The position numbers and the translations under genes were made by a program. Below are positions 12,061-23,565 of a stretch of DNA of 64,000 bases, piece by piece. Below the pieces are notes generated by a model. It was given only the letters and a program-made list of their open reading frames with translations, did no database searches and was not told where the DNA came from. Every line of letters starts with the position of its first letter. The stretch's first letter is position 1. The stretch is from Actinernus sp. WN-2022 (lineage: Eukaryota; Cnidaria; Anthozoa; Actiniaria; Actinernidae): contig JAOWCC010000019.1 in the NCBI GenBank assembly GCA_030867875.1, positions 103,031,006 through 103,095,005 of the forward strand. Reading direction: 5' to 3'.

Positions 12061-12745
12061 AACTTTAATCATACTACATTTTACTCATTCGTGTTGTTAT
12101 ATACATGTCCATTCAGATATACGACTACCAGTCGAGAATACATATAAATAATTTGTCTACTGAACCTGTGTAGACATTAGCATATGTCACGTGTAAAACG
12201 TTTATGAAATTCTCTGTATTTTCAACAAAGTTGTTTAAGCTAAAGTTTTGGGTTTTATGAATCAGCTGTAAATAGAAAATACACAAGATAAATATAATTG
12301 TTTACTTTTGAGTTGAAATCTGTTAGATACATTCTTTATGAATATGTTTGATCGTTGGAAAGTTTCCGATTACAGTACATCAATGACTAGAAATGTATTG
12401 CTTTGAAAAACGCCGACCAATGAGATTAGTGATACGCCAATAACCGATGAGAAAAGTGCCTATATACAATAAATCGCCAGTGCCTTAGAATAATTAATTT
12501 TTCATCTTTTAAACTGAGGTCACACTGACTTAGTTGACTTAGCTTTTTCGAATATGTTTTCACTTAACTGTGACAACCAAATATGTATCTTATTTCAGGC
12601 TCGTTTAAAATCTGATCCATTGCTTTCTAATGTTTTTTTTCCCAAGGATCATCTTTTTATTCACAAATATGGTAGCATCCTTTGAATCAAGCTGACTATT
12701 TTAAAATCTTTTGAAAACATTTCACTACATCAGGTATAACCCATG

Positions 12746-15700
12746 CTAGTCCAGACTGTCTCCTGGTCCCTAAAAAGAAATTAGAAAGTTTACAAAACAT
12801 GTGAATAAAATATGATGCAAATCATACACATGTATATACAAACAATTTCCCCATAAAATATTAGTCACCTTAGTTGCTTACTTCATACTGATCTGTGATC
12901 TTTACAGTTGCTTTTGCGTTTTATTTGAAATGCGAAGACTCACAGCTATGTTTGTTGTTTTATGTTTTCTTTAATAATGATTTTGTTTTTATGCTTTCTT
13001 TGTATCTGTTTTATTTGACAATTGATAATAATTATAAGATCCTCTACGGTTACTGACGAACAATTAACCCTAGTAAAAGAAATGTTCACTTACTTGACCA
13101 CGTTCCAGCTCGTTGTTTCGGATAGCGTATATCAGTATTTCTGAATTGACCTTGGTGTACACATCTCCCTTTTCACCAGACCTTAAATAGAAAATCGATT
13201 TGTCAATTTCTATTTTTCTATAAGATTTATTCCACTTAGTTGAATACTCCTCGATTAATAGAGGAAGATAGGGAAGCATGTGAAGGCGAAATTACTATTA
13301 AAGAGTGTTATGATAGTGTTAACCAAATGGGACCTTCTAAAACTCCAGGAATGGACGGATTGACGAAAGAATTGTATGTTTCTTTATGGTTTGAAATAAG
13401 CCATGATTTGGTCAACTGTCTGAACGACGGGTATAGAAATGGTTTGCTCTCTACTTCCCAAAGACAGATTATTTTTATTTTGCTTGAAAAACCTGGAAAA
13501 GATCATAGGTATATTGATTCTTGGCGCCTAATTAGTTTAATCAATGTAGACGTTAAAATTTGTAGTAAAGCTTTGAGCAATAGGATGACGCCTGTTCTCC
13601 CATTTCTTGTACATTTAGATCAGACAGCGTTTGTGAAGGGTAGAAATATAGAGGAGCCAATTAGAATTATTGAGGATATATTGTTTTACGCGAAATCTAA
13701 AAATATACCTACAATTTTATTTGCGGCTGATTTCGAAAAAGCATTCGATTCAATTGAACATTCATTTATAACTGCAGTGCTTAAAAAAATTGGATTTGGT
13801 GAGAGTTTTATTAAGTGGGTTAAAGTGTTGTTAGAAGGTAATCAGGGGTGTGTTAACAACAATGGTACAGCTACAAATTTGTTCCCCATGTTCAGGGGAA
13901 CAAAGCAAGGCGATCCCATTTCACCGTACATTTTTATTTTGGTAATCGAGATTATGGCCTTAAAGATAAGAAATTGTGAGGAGATAGAAGGCATTGAGCT
14001 TCCAAATGGATTGAGCCGAAAACTTGTTTTATTTGCAGATGATACTACGTTTTTTCTTAAAAATACTCGTTCACTTGAAAAAACATTAGAAGTACTAGAT
14101 AAATTTAGAGTATATTCTTCTTTGAAGATTAATTTTAAAAAATCAGAGATAGGGTGGCTGGGGTCAGGGTTAGGGTCAGGCAACGATAGTTATAAAGACT
14201 TTAAATTAGTTGATTTTGAGGACAGCGGCCTAAAGATTTTGGGAATTTTTTATTCATATAATAAGAAGTTAATCTATAGTAATAATCTACATCGAGTGTT
14301 GTGTAACTTTAAAACAATACTATCTATTTGGAGATCACGGACGCTTACGTTATATGGAAGAATACAGATTGTTCGTACATTAGCACTGTCTAAATTGTTG
14401 TATGTTTGCTCCAAAATACACGTATCTGAAGATTTTATCAAACTTGTAGAATGTGAGCTAAAGGATTTTATCTGGAATGGAAAAAAACCAAAAATCAAGT
14501 ATCAAACATTAATTGGAAGTTACGAAGTAGGGGGTTTGAAAGTTCCAGATTTCTCATTGTTAGTTCGAGCAAACAGAGTAAAATGGGCCTGCTCTTTGTT
14601 AGGTAGCGAGAAATCCGCATGGAAAGATATTCCGTGCTCCTATTTAGAAAGAATAGGTGGTACGAAGGCTATAAGTGTTAACTTCGATAAGGAGAAAATC
14701 CCATTTGACATTCCAGATTTTTATAAATCTATTTTAAAGTGCTGGGCCGAATTTTGTAAGAAAGATTTAAAAACTATGGATTTGCAGGAGGTTCTTCAAG
14801 AAAGTTTGTGGAACAATGTTTACATAACAATTAATAAGAGATCAGTATATTATGAGAGAATGGCACGATGCCGTATAAATAGGATAGTTGATATGGTTAA
14901 TGAAAATGGGGAATTTAAATGGGAGACTGTTAAACAAAAAGGGTTACAAGATAAGGATTTTATGAGCTGGGCGAGCATTGTGCACTCTTCTAACTCTTTG
15001 CCATATGATTGGAAAGTTCTTTTAAAAGCATCGATTATAACACATCAAGATATAATTGTGCCGGAGAAAGTTTTAAGGGTTGGTGAAAAGGATATTGCCA
15101 TAGATAACATAAGACACACGAAGATTATATATCAATGTTTAATTGATAAAAAGTTTAAGTCACCTACTTCACAAGTTAATATATCTAAACGGATTGAACC
15201 AGGATTTGTAATTAATTGGAAGTCTGTGTATAACAAAATTTACACCACTTCAATTGATGCATATTCTAGGTTTTTTCAATACCGTATTCTAAATAATTGT
15301 TTATTTCTTAATTACGATTTGTTTCGCTTTAAAATTAGTAGTCATCCAAATTGTTCGTTCTGCCAAACGTATTATGAAACTATTGATCATTTTTTTGTTG
15401 AGTGTGTTGAGTCAAAAAACTTATATTTTGAAATTAGAACTTGGCTTGAAACTGTCAATATTAAGTTGCCAGAGTCCAATATAGTAAATATCATTTTAGG
15501 TGTAGATGATCAAGTTATAAATTATATAATTTTAGAATATAAAATGTGTCTTTATAAAGCTAGAGGAAAACAAATTCCGTCTATCACTCTTTTTAAGAAC
15601 TTATTAAGATACTCAGAAAAAATTGAATTAAAAATCGCCAAAAAAAGAAATAAACTCCTTTCACATTATAAGAAATGGAACACAATTCTAATGGCAATAA

Positions 15701-17803
15701 ATAAGTAATTAGAAAAACGTAGCGTAAATTTGAGTATGTTTTATAATTTTAGTTATTTTGTGTATAGTTTAGTGTTAGTAGATGTGTAATTTTGTAAAAT
15801 TTATTAAAGAAAATAAAAAGAGGTTGTTAAAAAAAAAAAAAAAAAAAATGTATTCCACTTAGTCAAGTGCATCATGATTTTGCATGAACGTGTCTGAGCT
15901 CTGCTTAGAAAGGAGCTTTGCTGATGGAAATACAATGAAGAAAATCAATTTCTAAATCTTGGGACCTCCGAAAATTGTTTTATTTTCATTCCAATTGAAA
16001 AGTATGTATGATCTATATTACTAGAATAATCAAGATGATTACATAAATATGAGTCTCATTCCTATATGTATAATTTATAGGTTGTATTCACTAAGGAAAA
16101 CAACCAATTTCCATATAGTATGGATAAAACCATGGGATAATGCTGTAAATTAAAATTTTCAACATTATCATACCTTCCCATTCTATGGAAATACCATGAA
16201 ATCGGAATTTCCATGGTATTTTCACGATATTTCCATATGTAGTAGTTTCATGATATTTCCATAGTATTTTCACGATATTTCCATGGCATTCGTTCCTTCT
16301 TCCCATAACATACCTCTCTCGTTTTCAAACATTTGCAGAATGCTTTAAAATATAATGTTCATTTTTAGTTTAATTACAAAGTTATACGTACTTTCGGATG
16401 AGCCAGATGTATTGTCTAAGATCCTCCTTTTGTTCTGTTTGCCCCTGTGAAGATAATTTATATACTATTACTTTGGCTTGTAGGCTACAAAAATGACTAC
16501 TGTTCTCTATTATGGCATAAACAGAATATACACCTATTTCAAAAAAGGTTGATCAGAACGAAGAACTAACTACAAACATTGCACAATAAGGCTCTATGGT
16601 TCAATGATTCAAAGACAATAGAGATCTATTGTCCAATGATTGTAATTAGTTCTTCGTTCTGATCAACCTTTTTTGAAACAGGCGTATATAACTGTGAAAC
16701 ATAATCTAATAGTCAAGAGAAAACAAAAGGAAACAATCATGGAATTGGTGCCTAATAAATGTCTATTTGTCACTGACTACCTGCCATACTGTTTGTTCAA
16801 TATTTAATGCTATTATTTTCAGTTACAGTTTTACTGGTCTTCCAAATAATGGAAGATAATTTTTTTTCTCTGTATCTAGAAATGAAATGATTTTTTGGTA
16901 ATTTCAGAACTAAGCGGGTTTTTTCTTTTTTACAATATTTCAGATTCAGATTCATTTATTTCCACAGTTAATTTATAATATTGTTATAATAAGAAAATTA
17001 GGTTCTGTGGTGGATGTACAGGTGAACATCTATGAATGTTAAGTAAGGTACCTGTACACCATTACAATACTAAATACAAGTACTTCTTTATTTATTATTC
17101 ATTTATTTCAGGATTTGCCATGTAAGTGGCAAGTGAAAAATACAATAGGACACGCGAGGTTCCCTACAAGATATTAGACACCTATCAACCCACCCCTAGT
17201 ATGAAACCTGAAGACCCAACCCAAATTACCCATAGTAAGAAAAACTAACACAAATATATCAATGACAAATGGAAATAAAGCAAAACAAAATTGTTCACTT
17301 TTGATGAAATAGGACTCCGGCCTAGTACAAATGCCAATGCAAGGTTCGGAACAGGATCAAGTAAAAGGATCAAGTAGAGTTAATATAAAACACAATAACA
17401 TTTTACTGTCAAAATGTGGAGGCTAATAATCACCAATTGTAAAGAGAATTATTTAAATAAGTAAAGTACAAAGGAGAACAGACTAATACAGAAAGCGTAT
17501 AGAGATTAACAGGTGAGAATATATTTCTTTTGTTTTTTTCTAAACATGTTTAAGGTCGGAAGCTGTTTTACTGCTAAAGGTAATATATTCCAATTTGCAA
17601 CAACAAACTGAGTATTTCAATGGATGTTATTCCAAATTTTAAAGCAAAAGTACAATCTATTGAGCTAGCATTCAGAATGTTGAACCTAGATAATATTAAC
17701 GCAAACTGGTATTAAAATGACGGTTAACAATAAATATCAAATAAACTCTTCAATGCCAGCTTACAATTTGTTCACCATAATGATTTTGATAGCGAGCCTC
17801 CAT
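12746..17803 (-). CDS. Uncharacterised 67-residue protein, four coding exons, copy A
   Basis: Spliced on the minus strand: exon 1 17803-17765 (ATG, 13 codons), exon 2 16444-16392, exon 3 13181-13094, exon 4 12769-12746 (ends TAG). Lengths 39+53+88+24=204 give one frame with stop. Every junction has AG acceptor and GT donor (GTAAGC, GTACGT, GTAAGT). Exon 1 begins in untranslated sequence at 17838 after TTTTTTCAG. The protein starts MEARYQNHYGEQI, continues EDLRQYIWLIRK and SGEKGDVYTKVNSEILIYAI, then NNELERGQ, and ends GPGDSLD. It is hydrophilic, with no signal peptide and no motif I recognise. Exon 3 is identical in protein to copy C, with only two synonymous base changes, which suggests selection. 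Intron 2 now holds an L1-like LINE. The 5' exon upstream is split by a foldback element, so expression of this copy is uncertain. Confidence 0.6.
13240..15708 (+). CDS. LINE ORF2 fragment: reverse transcriptase and C-terminal zinc motif
   Basis: An uninterrupted frame of about 820 codons. It has no native start: the first codon is a TTG at the 5' truncation point, and the endonuclease domain is missing. Reverse transcriptase motifs are intact: an LISLINVDVKICSKALSNRM region near residue 98-116, AADFEKAFD at 162-170, TKQGDPISPY at 221-230 and the catalytic FADD at 265-268. Near residue 710 a Cys-x2-Cys...His...Cys cluster (SFCQTYYETIDHFFVEC) matches the zinc motif that follows RT in L1 and Tx1 elements. 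I favour the L1/Tx1 clade over CR1. Absence of stops supports a recent insertion. Confidence 0.85.
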   Translation: MNTPRLIEEDREACEGEITIKECYDSVNQMGPSKTPGMDGLTKELYVSLWFEISHDLVNCLNDGYRNGLLSTSQRQIIFILLEKPGKDHRYIDSWRLISLINVDVKICSKALSNRMTPVLPFLVHLDQTAFVKGRNIEEPIRIIEDILFYAKSKNIPTILFAADFEKAFDSIEHSFITAVLKKIGFGESFIKWVKVLLEGNQGCVNNNGTATNLFPMFRGTKQGDPISPYIFILVIEIMALKIRNCEEIEGIELPNGLSRKLVLFADDTTFFLKNTRSLEKTLEVLDKFRVYSSLKINFKKSEIGWLGSGLGSGNDSYKDFKLVDFEDSGLKILGIFYSYNKKLIYSNNLHRVLCNFKTILSIWRSRTLTLYGRIQIVRTLALSKLLYVCSKIHVSEDFIKLVECELKDFIWNGKKPKIKYQTLIGSYEVGGLKVPDFSLLVRANRVKWACSLLGSEKSAWKDIPCSYLERIGGTKAISVNFDKEKIPFDIPDFYKSILKCWAEFCKKDLKTMDLQEVLQESLWNNVYITINKRSVYYERMARCRINRIVDMVNENGEFKWETVKQKGLQDKDFMSWASIVHSSNSLPYDWKVLLKASIITHQDIIVPEKVLRVGEKDIAIDNIRHTKIIYQCLIDKKFKSPTSQVNISKRIEPGFVINWKSVYNKIYTTSIDAYSRFFQYRILNNCLFLNYDLFRFKISSHPNCSFCQTYYETIDHFFVECVESKNLYFEIRTWLETVNIKLPESNIVNIILGVDDQVINYIILEYKMCLYKARGKQIPSITLFKNLLRYSEKIELKIAKKRNKLLSHYKKWNTILMAINK
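13241..15848 (+). mobile_element. Young 5'-truncated L1-like LINE with poly-A and 13-bp target duplication
   Basis: The 13-bp duplication TATTCCACTTAGT occurs at 13228-13240 and again at 15851-15863. The element starts directly after the first copy and ends in about 20 A (15829-15848) plus TG. Units B and C have the corresponding sequence without the insertion. It lies antisense to the host gene in intron 2 of copy A, about 47 bp from exon 3. Confidence 0.9.
16080..16310. repeat. Palindrome-rich array of ATTTCCATGG-like motifs
   Basis: Repeated ATTTCCAT, CATGGTATTTTCAC and inverse copies, bordered by AACAACCAATTTCCAT. Related arrays occur at 23090-23275 with 23610-23705, and at 30960-31230, where the inverted end ATGGAAATAGGTTGG closes the structure. 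It is probably an old MITE shared by all three units. Confidence 0.6.
16392..16444 (-). other. Exon 2 of copy A (detail)
   Basis: 53 bases, acceptor TTCACAG and donor GTACGT. It encodes GQTEQKEDLRQYIWLIR plus two bases of a Lys codon completed by exon 3. Relative to copy C only the first two residues differ (GQ versus EK), and two Leu codons differ silently. Confidence 0.6.
16527..16688. mobile_element. Small inverted-repeat MITE, TA-type flank
   Basis: Terminal repeats of about 40 bp: TATACACCTATTTCAAAAAA at the left, and its inverse with two mismatches at the right. The shared core AAGGTTGATCAGAACGAAGA is exact. The flanks are TA-rich, and unit C lacks the element at the same intron position. 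Confidence 0.8.
16810..17740. other. Insertion of uncertain origin in unit A
   Basis: This stretch has no counterpart in units B or C. It contains TTTATTTATTATTCATTTATT and TCATTTATTTCAGG motifs that resemble tails of retroposons, but I could not place it in a family. Confidence 0.4.
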
Positions 17804-19720
17804 GATTGACGTGTAGTCAGTTGTAGCTTATCAGGAATCTGAAAAAAGGAAAAAAACCGATGTATTTCCAGTTAATTTTCAAAGCAGCGGTAACCTCTCT
17901 TCTAGGTTTTCAAGATTACTGAGCAGCTCATGCAATATAAGACAAAAAAACGTAAAACATACAAACTGAATAAGAACTAAATATGATTCACCAGTGACAA
18001 ATAATCTACAATGTTTGCTTCAAATGTTCCTATAACTTATAAAATAGCTTATAATTAAGACTGCTAAAGAATAACCTAAAATGGGTATAGTTTTGGTTAT
18101 GCAGTTTATGCAATGTTTGATATTGTTTGATATTGTTTAATATGGTTTAGAGTGGCAGGCTTCACAGAAATAAAAAGTTAGTTAAACTTCAAAGGAATTG
18201 TTTTTGCACGTCTTGTTTAACAAAAGTTCATTTTATTATGAAGTCAAGTTTCAAAGTTTCACAAAACTGAACCCGGCAAAAATCTGAAAGAAAGGACACT
18301 AACCAAGTGGGAAGGTTATTGGTAACCACTGTAGACAATAATGCAAATCATAGCATGTTTAATATGGTTTAGAGTGGTGGACTTCACAGAAATAAAAAGT
18401 TAGTTAAAGTTCAAAGGAATTGTTTTTGCACGTTTTGTTTATCATTCATCGATCGTTGTTTATCGTACATCTTCTCAACATTGTTTCTATAAACACCTTG
18501 ACAGTAAAGCTAAGCTGAATGATGCTCGCTGATATAAACAATGAAATGAGTACGGATATCAAAATTGTAATCTCAACATCAACTGTTACACTTGTATCGA
18601 AGATATTTTTATAAGGTCAGTTCATAGTCTTCATTAGCCGCCGTGCGGATTGTTGCTTAAACTCCTTTGCTCATCTCACTTCATGAGACTTGTACAACGT
18701 ATGTTGAATTTTCTGTATTTTTAAAATACGCCTTAACGAATTATGGATACATGAGCAATAATTCCTTTATCGGCTTTTAAACTTAGCGGAGCGGACAAGC
18801 AAAGTTCGTATCAGTATTACACCAGTCCATTAGTGTCGATTAGCACATCGACCCGAAGAGGTTATTCCAGCACTGTACTGGAAGAAACAAATAGAATCCA
18901 AACAACCTAATTTCCTGTGAATACACTGTCAATTATATTATAATAAGCGACAGACCACATTGTGGTTGCTTGCCACGGTATCCTGTGTGCTCCAAGATAC
19001 CAGGTCACCACAGAACGGCGCGCGGAGATAAATGGCAAGACCGGTCGCAAGAAAGAATTTTGTTTTGTGGTTACAAGAGTCGTGTTTTCGCAGTACTCCC
19101 CAGTTTTCTATGAGCTATTTATTGTCACTCACATTCAGTTCTACGGCTCAATTATAATCGATTTTCGTTGTTTTAGAAGTTTTTAATCCTCTTGTAGAGC
19201 AAGTTAAAAATTAAGCTTATTAAGAAATTGCTCAAGTATTATTGATAAGGTCAGTTACGATGAAGTATGAATTCTCGTACTTTGTTATGTTAGGAACCAA
19301 AACGCACAATAAAGATTTAGCGTTCTTAATTGTCTGTACGTTAGTAGAAATAAGTTTTAGGAAAGGTGCATTTAATTTTCACTGCGACGGAATCATTTAG
19401 TTCACTTACTTCAAGAAACTCTGGCGTATTTTGATTTGTGTAAATTAAACCACATTTCCTAAACTTTACTATCGGTTGAGCGACTGACCTAAAACGACTA
19501 AAAACAACTCGAAAAAGCTTTCCAACGTTTCTAAAATACTTTATTAAGTTAAGAAGATAACGAAGGTACATAGGAGCTTGCGAACAAGAATTCGAACAGA
19601 GTTCAGTTCGTCCCGAAGGATTACTACTCGATTTCTCATATCCTTCCAGACTCAAATTTACTCAGCTAAAATTACTACCTAAACCGCAAGGAATTTAAAT
19701 GGAAAAAAACGTTTGCTTAC

Positions 19721-19738
19721 CTGCTCAATAGTCTTTTC
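19721..19738 (-). other. 3' end of putative 5' exon, split by foldback element
   Basis: On the minus strand GAGCAG then GTAAGC forms a donor, equivalent to the donor at 8081. Only about 18 bases of the exon remain before the foldback element. The rest resumes at 21442. Confidence 0.4.
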
Positions 19739-19795
19739 TACGGTGGCTTATAAGGGCCATCATGAGAAAACGAGAATGCGAGATACAATAATCCG

Positions 19796-19915
19796 ACATC
19801 CGAGATGCGAGAATCCGAGATGCGAGAATCCGACATGCGAGAATCCGACATGCGAGAATCCGAGAATCCGACATGCGAGAATCCGATATGCGAGAATCCG
19901 ACATGCGAGAATCCG
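19796..19915. repeat. 15-bp minisatellite, left arm of foldback
   Basis: About eight units of GAATCCGACATGCGA, some degenerate (GAGATGCGA, GATATGCGA). Confidence 0.9.
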
Positions 19916-21150
19916 AGATAGGAATAGCGGGGAGGCCTGGGACCTAATTACGGTCCATGTGGTAATTCAGTACAGTACGTTGGCTCGACCCCCGCGATAT
20001 AGTGTACTTCTCCCATCCCTCGATTTCTTTGGATTGGCCGAGGAATTAACAACGTGCACAATTTGCGAGGTGGAATCTCGTATAGACTATAGTTAAGTTA
20101 TCTTGTTCAATAGTATGCCGGTAAATTAGGATGCTGACTACTTACTCAGTATAACGAACAAGATAGACTAAAGCAACGTACTTCTGTATAATAGTCGTCC
20201 TATTATGCACCAGTTAATTGAAACCACGACATAACGGGCCATTTAACATTTTCTCTTCACGGTCAATAACAAAAAACCCTTGTTCCTGTTAAAACATTAG
20301 ACTCCCGCTACCCCCCCGGGGACCCTTGGGTAACCATGTATACTATTAATAGCTCAGATTTGGGAATTATTTTTAGTACTCCGTGGCATCTTGGAATGTT
20401 TTGAGAAGTTTGCAATCATTCAGAAATGTGTCGATCGCTGGAGAGTGGTTGCCATATACAATTACGCTACGCTCGCCGAGATATACCTATAGCCTAACCC
20501 AAAGCTTTGAATATGTTAAATCTGCACAGTTTGAGTGGAGAAATTCGTCAAAATAGCGCGGATTTAACATTTTCAGAGCTTTGGGTTAGGCTATAGGTGA
20601 TCTCGGATTGTATATGGCAACCACTCTCCAGCGATCGACACATTTCTGAATGATTGCAAACTTCTGTTATTGTTATTGACCAAGAAAAAATGTTAAATGC
20701 CCCGCTATAATAGGCCGACTCTTGTACAGAAGTAAGTTGCTTAGTCTTTGCTTTAATCTATCTTGTTCGTTATACTAAGTAAGTAGTCAGCATCATGATT
20801 AGACTTTCTCAAAGTCCTTCTTAGTCCCCCGTATGAATTCTCGCACTCGCTTTTTGCCGCCTTTTTGACCCAGTAATCGCTTACCAAGTGACTCAGCGAG
20901 TTCGACTTGGAGCAAGTCTACATCCTGATTTACCATACTATTGAACAAGATAACTTAATATTTCATCTTTCGGCCTTCGCAAATCACCGCTAGATTTCCT
21001 TGCAAATTGTGCACGTTGTTAATTCCTCGGCCAATCCAAAGAAAGCGAGGGATAGGAGAAGGACACTATATCGCGGGGGTCGAGGGCCAACGTACTGTAC
21101 AATTACCACATTAAATGTAATTAGGTCCCAGGCCTCCCCGCTATTCCTAT

Positions 21151-21395
21151 CTCGGATTCTCGCATGTCGGATTCTCGCATGTTGGATTCTCGCATGTCGG
21201 ATTCTCGCATGTCGGATTCTCGCATGTCGGATTCTCGCATGTCGGATTCTCGCATGTCGGATTCTCGCATGTCGGATTCTCGCATGTCGGATTCTCGCAT
21301 GTCGGATTCTCGCATGTCGGATTCTCACATGTCGGATTCTCGCATCTCGGATTCTCGCATCTCGGATTCTCGTATCTCACATGTCGGATTATTGT
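21151..21395. repeat. 15-bp minisatellite, right arm of foldback
   Basis: About 15-16 units of TCGGATTCTCGCATG, the inverse of the left arm array but roughly twice as long. Because the period is divisible by three, all frames stay open and give meaningless repetitive translations on both strands. Confidence 0.95.
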
Positions 21396-22154
21396 ATCTC
21401 GCATTCTCGGTTTCTCATGATGGCCCTTATAAGCCACCGTACTTTTCTGGTGATGTCTTAGTCAAATTCCTTTTGACAGTCGTCTAGGAGTTGAACCAAT
21501 ATGCTCTTGCTAAGATTGAATCAATTGACCACTCGGTGTTTTTGTCATGCCACAGGGGGTAATTTATGTAAATACAATGCATTTTATGGCCGATCGGTTT
21601 ACAACGTTCCGTTGTTGCCGTATCATTCATCGATTGCGCTTTGATAAAAGGTGATCTTCCCAGATCTTAATTCCTCGTTAGTTATACTACTAAATCACTA
21701 AAAGAGTCGGACAGTCTCTCTTGGATGTTTTCCAAAAGCTTATAATAAATAAATTACTCTCTAGCCGGACTTCAGCTTCCATGTGAATTTCCCAAATCTG
21801 CTGTTGTTTTCCTCAACGTCTTAAGAGCTGAACGGTAAATAAATCAAGACCAAATTATGCACCTTTTTAACTTGACTGGATCTAAGTTATTGTTTCAGCC
21901 AGACGAATAAATTTCATTATGAACAACGGTGAACCACTCACCATACTAATTAAGTGGCATCCAGTTTGTGATTTTGATCGAATCCTTACTGACTCAGAAA
22001 CAGAGTACATTTCTACTCCATCTTGTTGCTCGCTTTTCTGTTGAGTTCAATGTTCTCCCCGCCATCGTGTGTCTTTTCATTGAAGGAAAGTGTTTCTAGA
22101 TTCCTGATAATTTAAAACTAAATGAAGTTGGCGTGTTTGTAAACTGATGTAACT

Positions 22155-22640
22155 TTAAGAACGAAGATTAGATTCCATTCCAGTTATAAGGGCTTTTACG
22201 TCTCTTGACAATAAGGAACAGCTCAGGCCATGACCGTCAGGTGTAAGTTTCTCACTGACTACTGGTGCTATGTACTGCCGCTCCAACACGAAGCGTCCAC
22301 ATGAAACCATTATGAAAAATACCTTCGCCGCCAACTTTATCAGTCTGTAACAGCCCCATACCGATGTGGAATTTACTGTGATTTTTTCTTCACATTTGTT
22401 GATATACCTGGCGTGAACAAGAACCGGGAAATGCCTCTTTTGTTGGTTAGTACCTGAGAAGATAATCGGTATACAAGACAAGCCAGTCTAGTTTTATGCT
22501 GACTACGGAGTGCCTGATCGTGAAAGTATCTGCTAAACACTTCCACAATCTACTAGACGCAGATCGGGTGTGCTACTGGTATTCGTGATGTCAGTGGGTA
22601 TATTGTCTTAAACGGATACAGGTCAAAGCATGTTGAATAA
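22155..22640 (-). pseudogene. Candidate exons of unrecognised gene, alpha block of unit A
   Basis: Counterpart of 8780-9150. An exon-like block (about 22640-22457) has the donor TCTCAG, then GTACTA, but suffers a 2-base loss. A second block begins after GCTGTTACAG near 22345 and reads TDKVGGEGIFHNGFMWTLRV. An alternative frame of the same block runs to a stop at 22155. The two alpha copies agree on the frame of the second block. I cannot name the product. Confidence 0.3.
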
Positions 22641-23278
22641 AAGTTTCCACGCTATGTGAATTCACTCATTTAAAAAAGTTACCATCTAAGTTCCATAGAA
22701 AGAATTATATCAATTTTTGACTCCTAGATGGGCAAGTTATGCAATTTTCCCAGCTCATTGTTTCTGATAGCGTATATCAGTATTTTTGAATTGACCTTGG
22801 TGTACACATCTCCCTTTTCACCAGACCTTAAATAGAAGATTAAATTGTCAATGTTTTCTAAAATATTTATTCGAGTTAAGTCAAGTGTAATTTTCATGAT
22901 AAATTGAACGTCGGTCTGACTGCTCTTAGAAAGGACCTTTGCTGATGGAAATGAAGAAACTCAATTTCTACATCTTAGGACCCAAGCAAATTTCCTTGAT
23001 TGAATTAAAAACAATGAAAATTGTTTCATTTTTATTCCAATTTAAAGTATGTATAATCATGAACTATATTACTGGAATGATGAAGATCATGGAAAAATAA
23101 CCAATTTCCGTACTATGTAAAAACCACAGAACCATTCTGTAAATTGGAATTTCTATCATTATTATATTTCGCCATACATATATATTATGGAAATTCCATG
23201 GAAATCCGAATTTCCATGATACTTCCATATACTTTCGAAAAATTGGAAAGTTTGGCAATACCATGGTAATTCTATACT

Positions 23279-23304
23279 ACTACTACTACTAATAATAATA
23301 ATAA
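23279..23304. repeat. Trinucleotide microsatellite
   Basis: Short TAC then TAA triplet runs. Confidence 0.9.
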
Positions 23305-23444
23305 TGTATATAAATGATATCTTCACACGTTAAGATATCACTTTTGAAAATATGAATGGCTTTCAAAGATTATTTCTAGCCATTTTTGTAAGAGATTGAA
23401 ACTGGTATTTCATCGATAATTATGTATTAAGCAGAATATTACAT

Positions 23445-23565
23445 GGCCGCTTGGAGATACGAATTTTATATTCTCGTGTTGATGAAATATCTTACTCGTT
23501 CGCTGCGCTCACTCGTAAGATATTTCCTCAACGCTCGAAGATAAAATCCGTATCTCCGCGCGGCC
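23445..23565. mobile_element. Palindromic MITE-like hairpin
   Basis: GGCCGCTTGGAGATACGAAT and, inverted, ATCCGTATCTCCGCGCGGCC bound an imperfect palindrome with GATGAAATATCTTAC and GTAAGATATTTCC arms. It sits inside the old ATTTCCATGG element of unit B and is absent from units A and C. Confidence 0.75.

Larger units (their letters stand above)
12190..18440. repeat. Segmental duplication unit A (gene body)
   Basis: Aligns by eye with 29170-32500 (unit C) and partly with 22750-24400 (unit B), introns included. Unit A is interrupted by a LINE at 13241-15848, a small inverted-repeat element at 16527-16688 and an unassigned insertion at about 16810-17740. Confidence 0.8.
19739..21441. mobile_element. 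1.7-kb foldback element with minisatellite arms
   Basis: The whole element is an imperfect palindrome. The ends read TACGGTGGCTTATAAGGGCC inward from each side, and the centre is near 20540. Each arm contains, in mirror order, a 15-bp minisatellite, a GGCCTGGGACCTAATTA-like block, a GCACAATTTGC-like block, a CTTGTTCAATAGTATG-like block and a GATCGCTGGAGAGTGGTTGC block. The flanks duplicate CTTTTC (19733-19738 and 21442-21447). The empty site GTCTTTTCTGGTGATG survives in the other alpha copy near 8091. No transposase was seen, so it is non-autonomous. I could not assign a superfamily. Confidence 0.85.
18440..22740. repeat. Segmental duplication, alpha block of unit A
   Basis: Second copy of 6740-9290, interrupted by a foldback element at 19739-21441. 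At 22740-22750 it is fused directly to a truncated exon 3 of copy B, so a deletion has joined the two units. Confidence 0.8.

Noticed and set aside
17765..17838. Alternative reading of exon 1 copy A as IPDKLQLTTRQSWRLAIKII
   Set aside because: Copy C has a one-base difference that breaks this frame, and the downstream exon 3 then stops early. The MEAR frame is open in both copies.
19713..20096. Repetitive proteins with ENPTCENP or RIRHARIRH repeats, and the matching frames at 20990-21487
   Set aside because: They are translations of the 15-bp minisatellite, whose period keeps all frames open on both strands. There is no start context or conservation.
21151..21395. CRISPR-like array
   Set aside because: Units are contiguous 15-bp repeats with no unique spacers, in a eukaryotic transposon.
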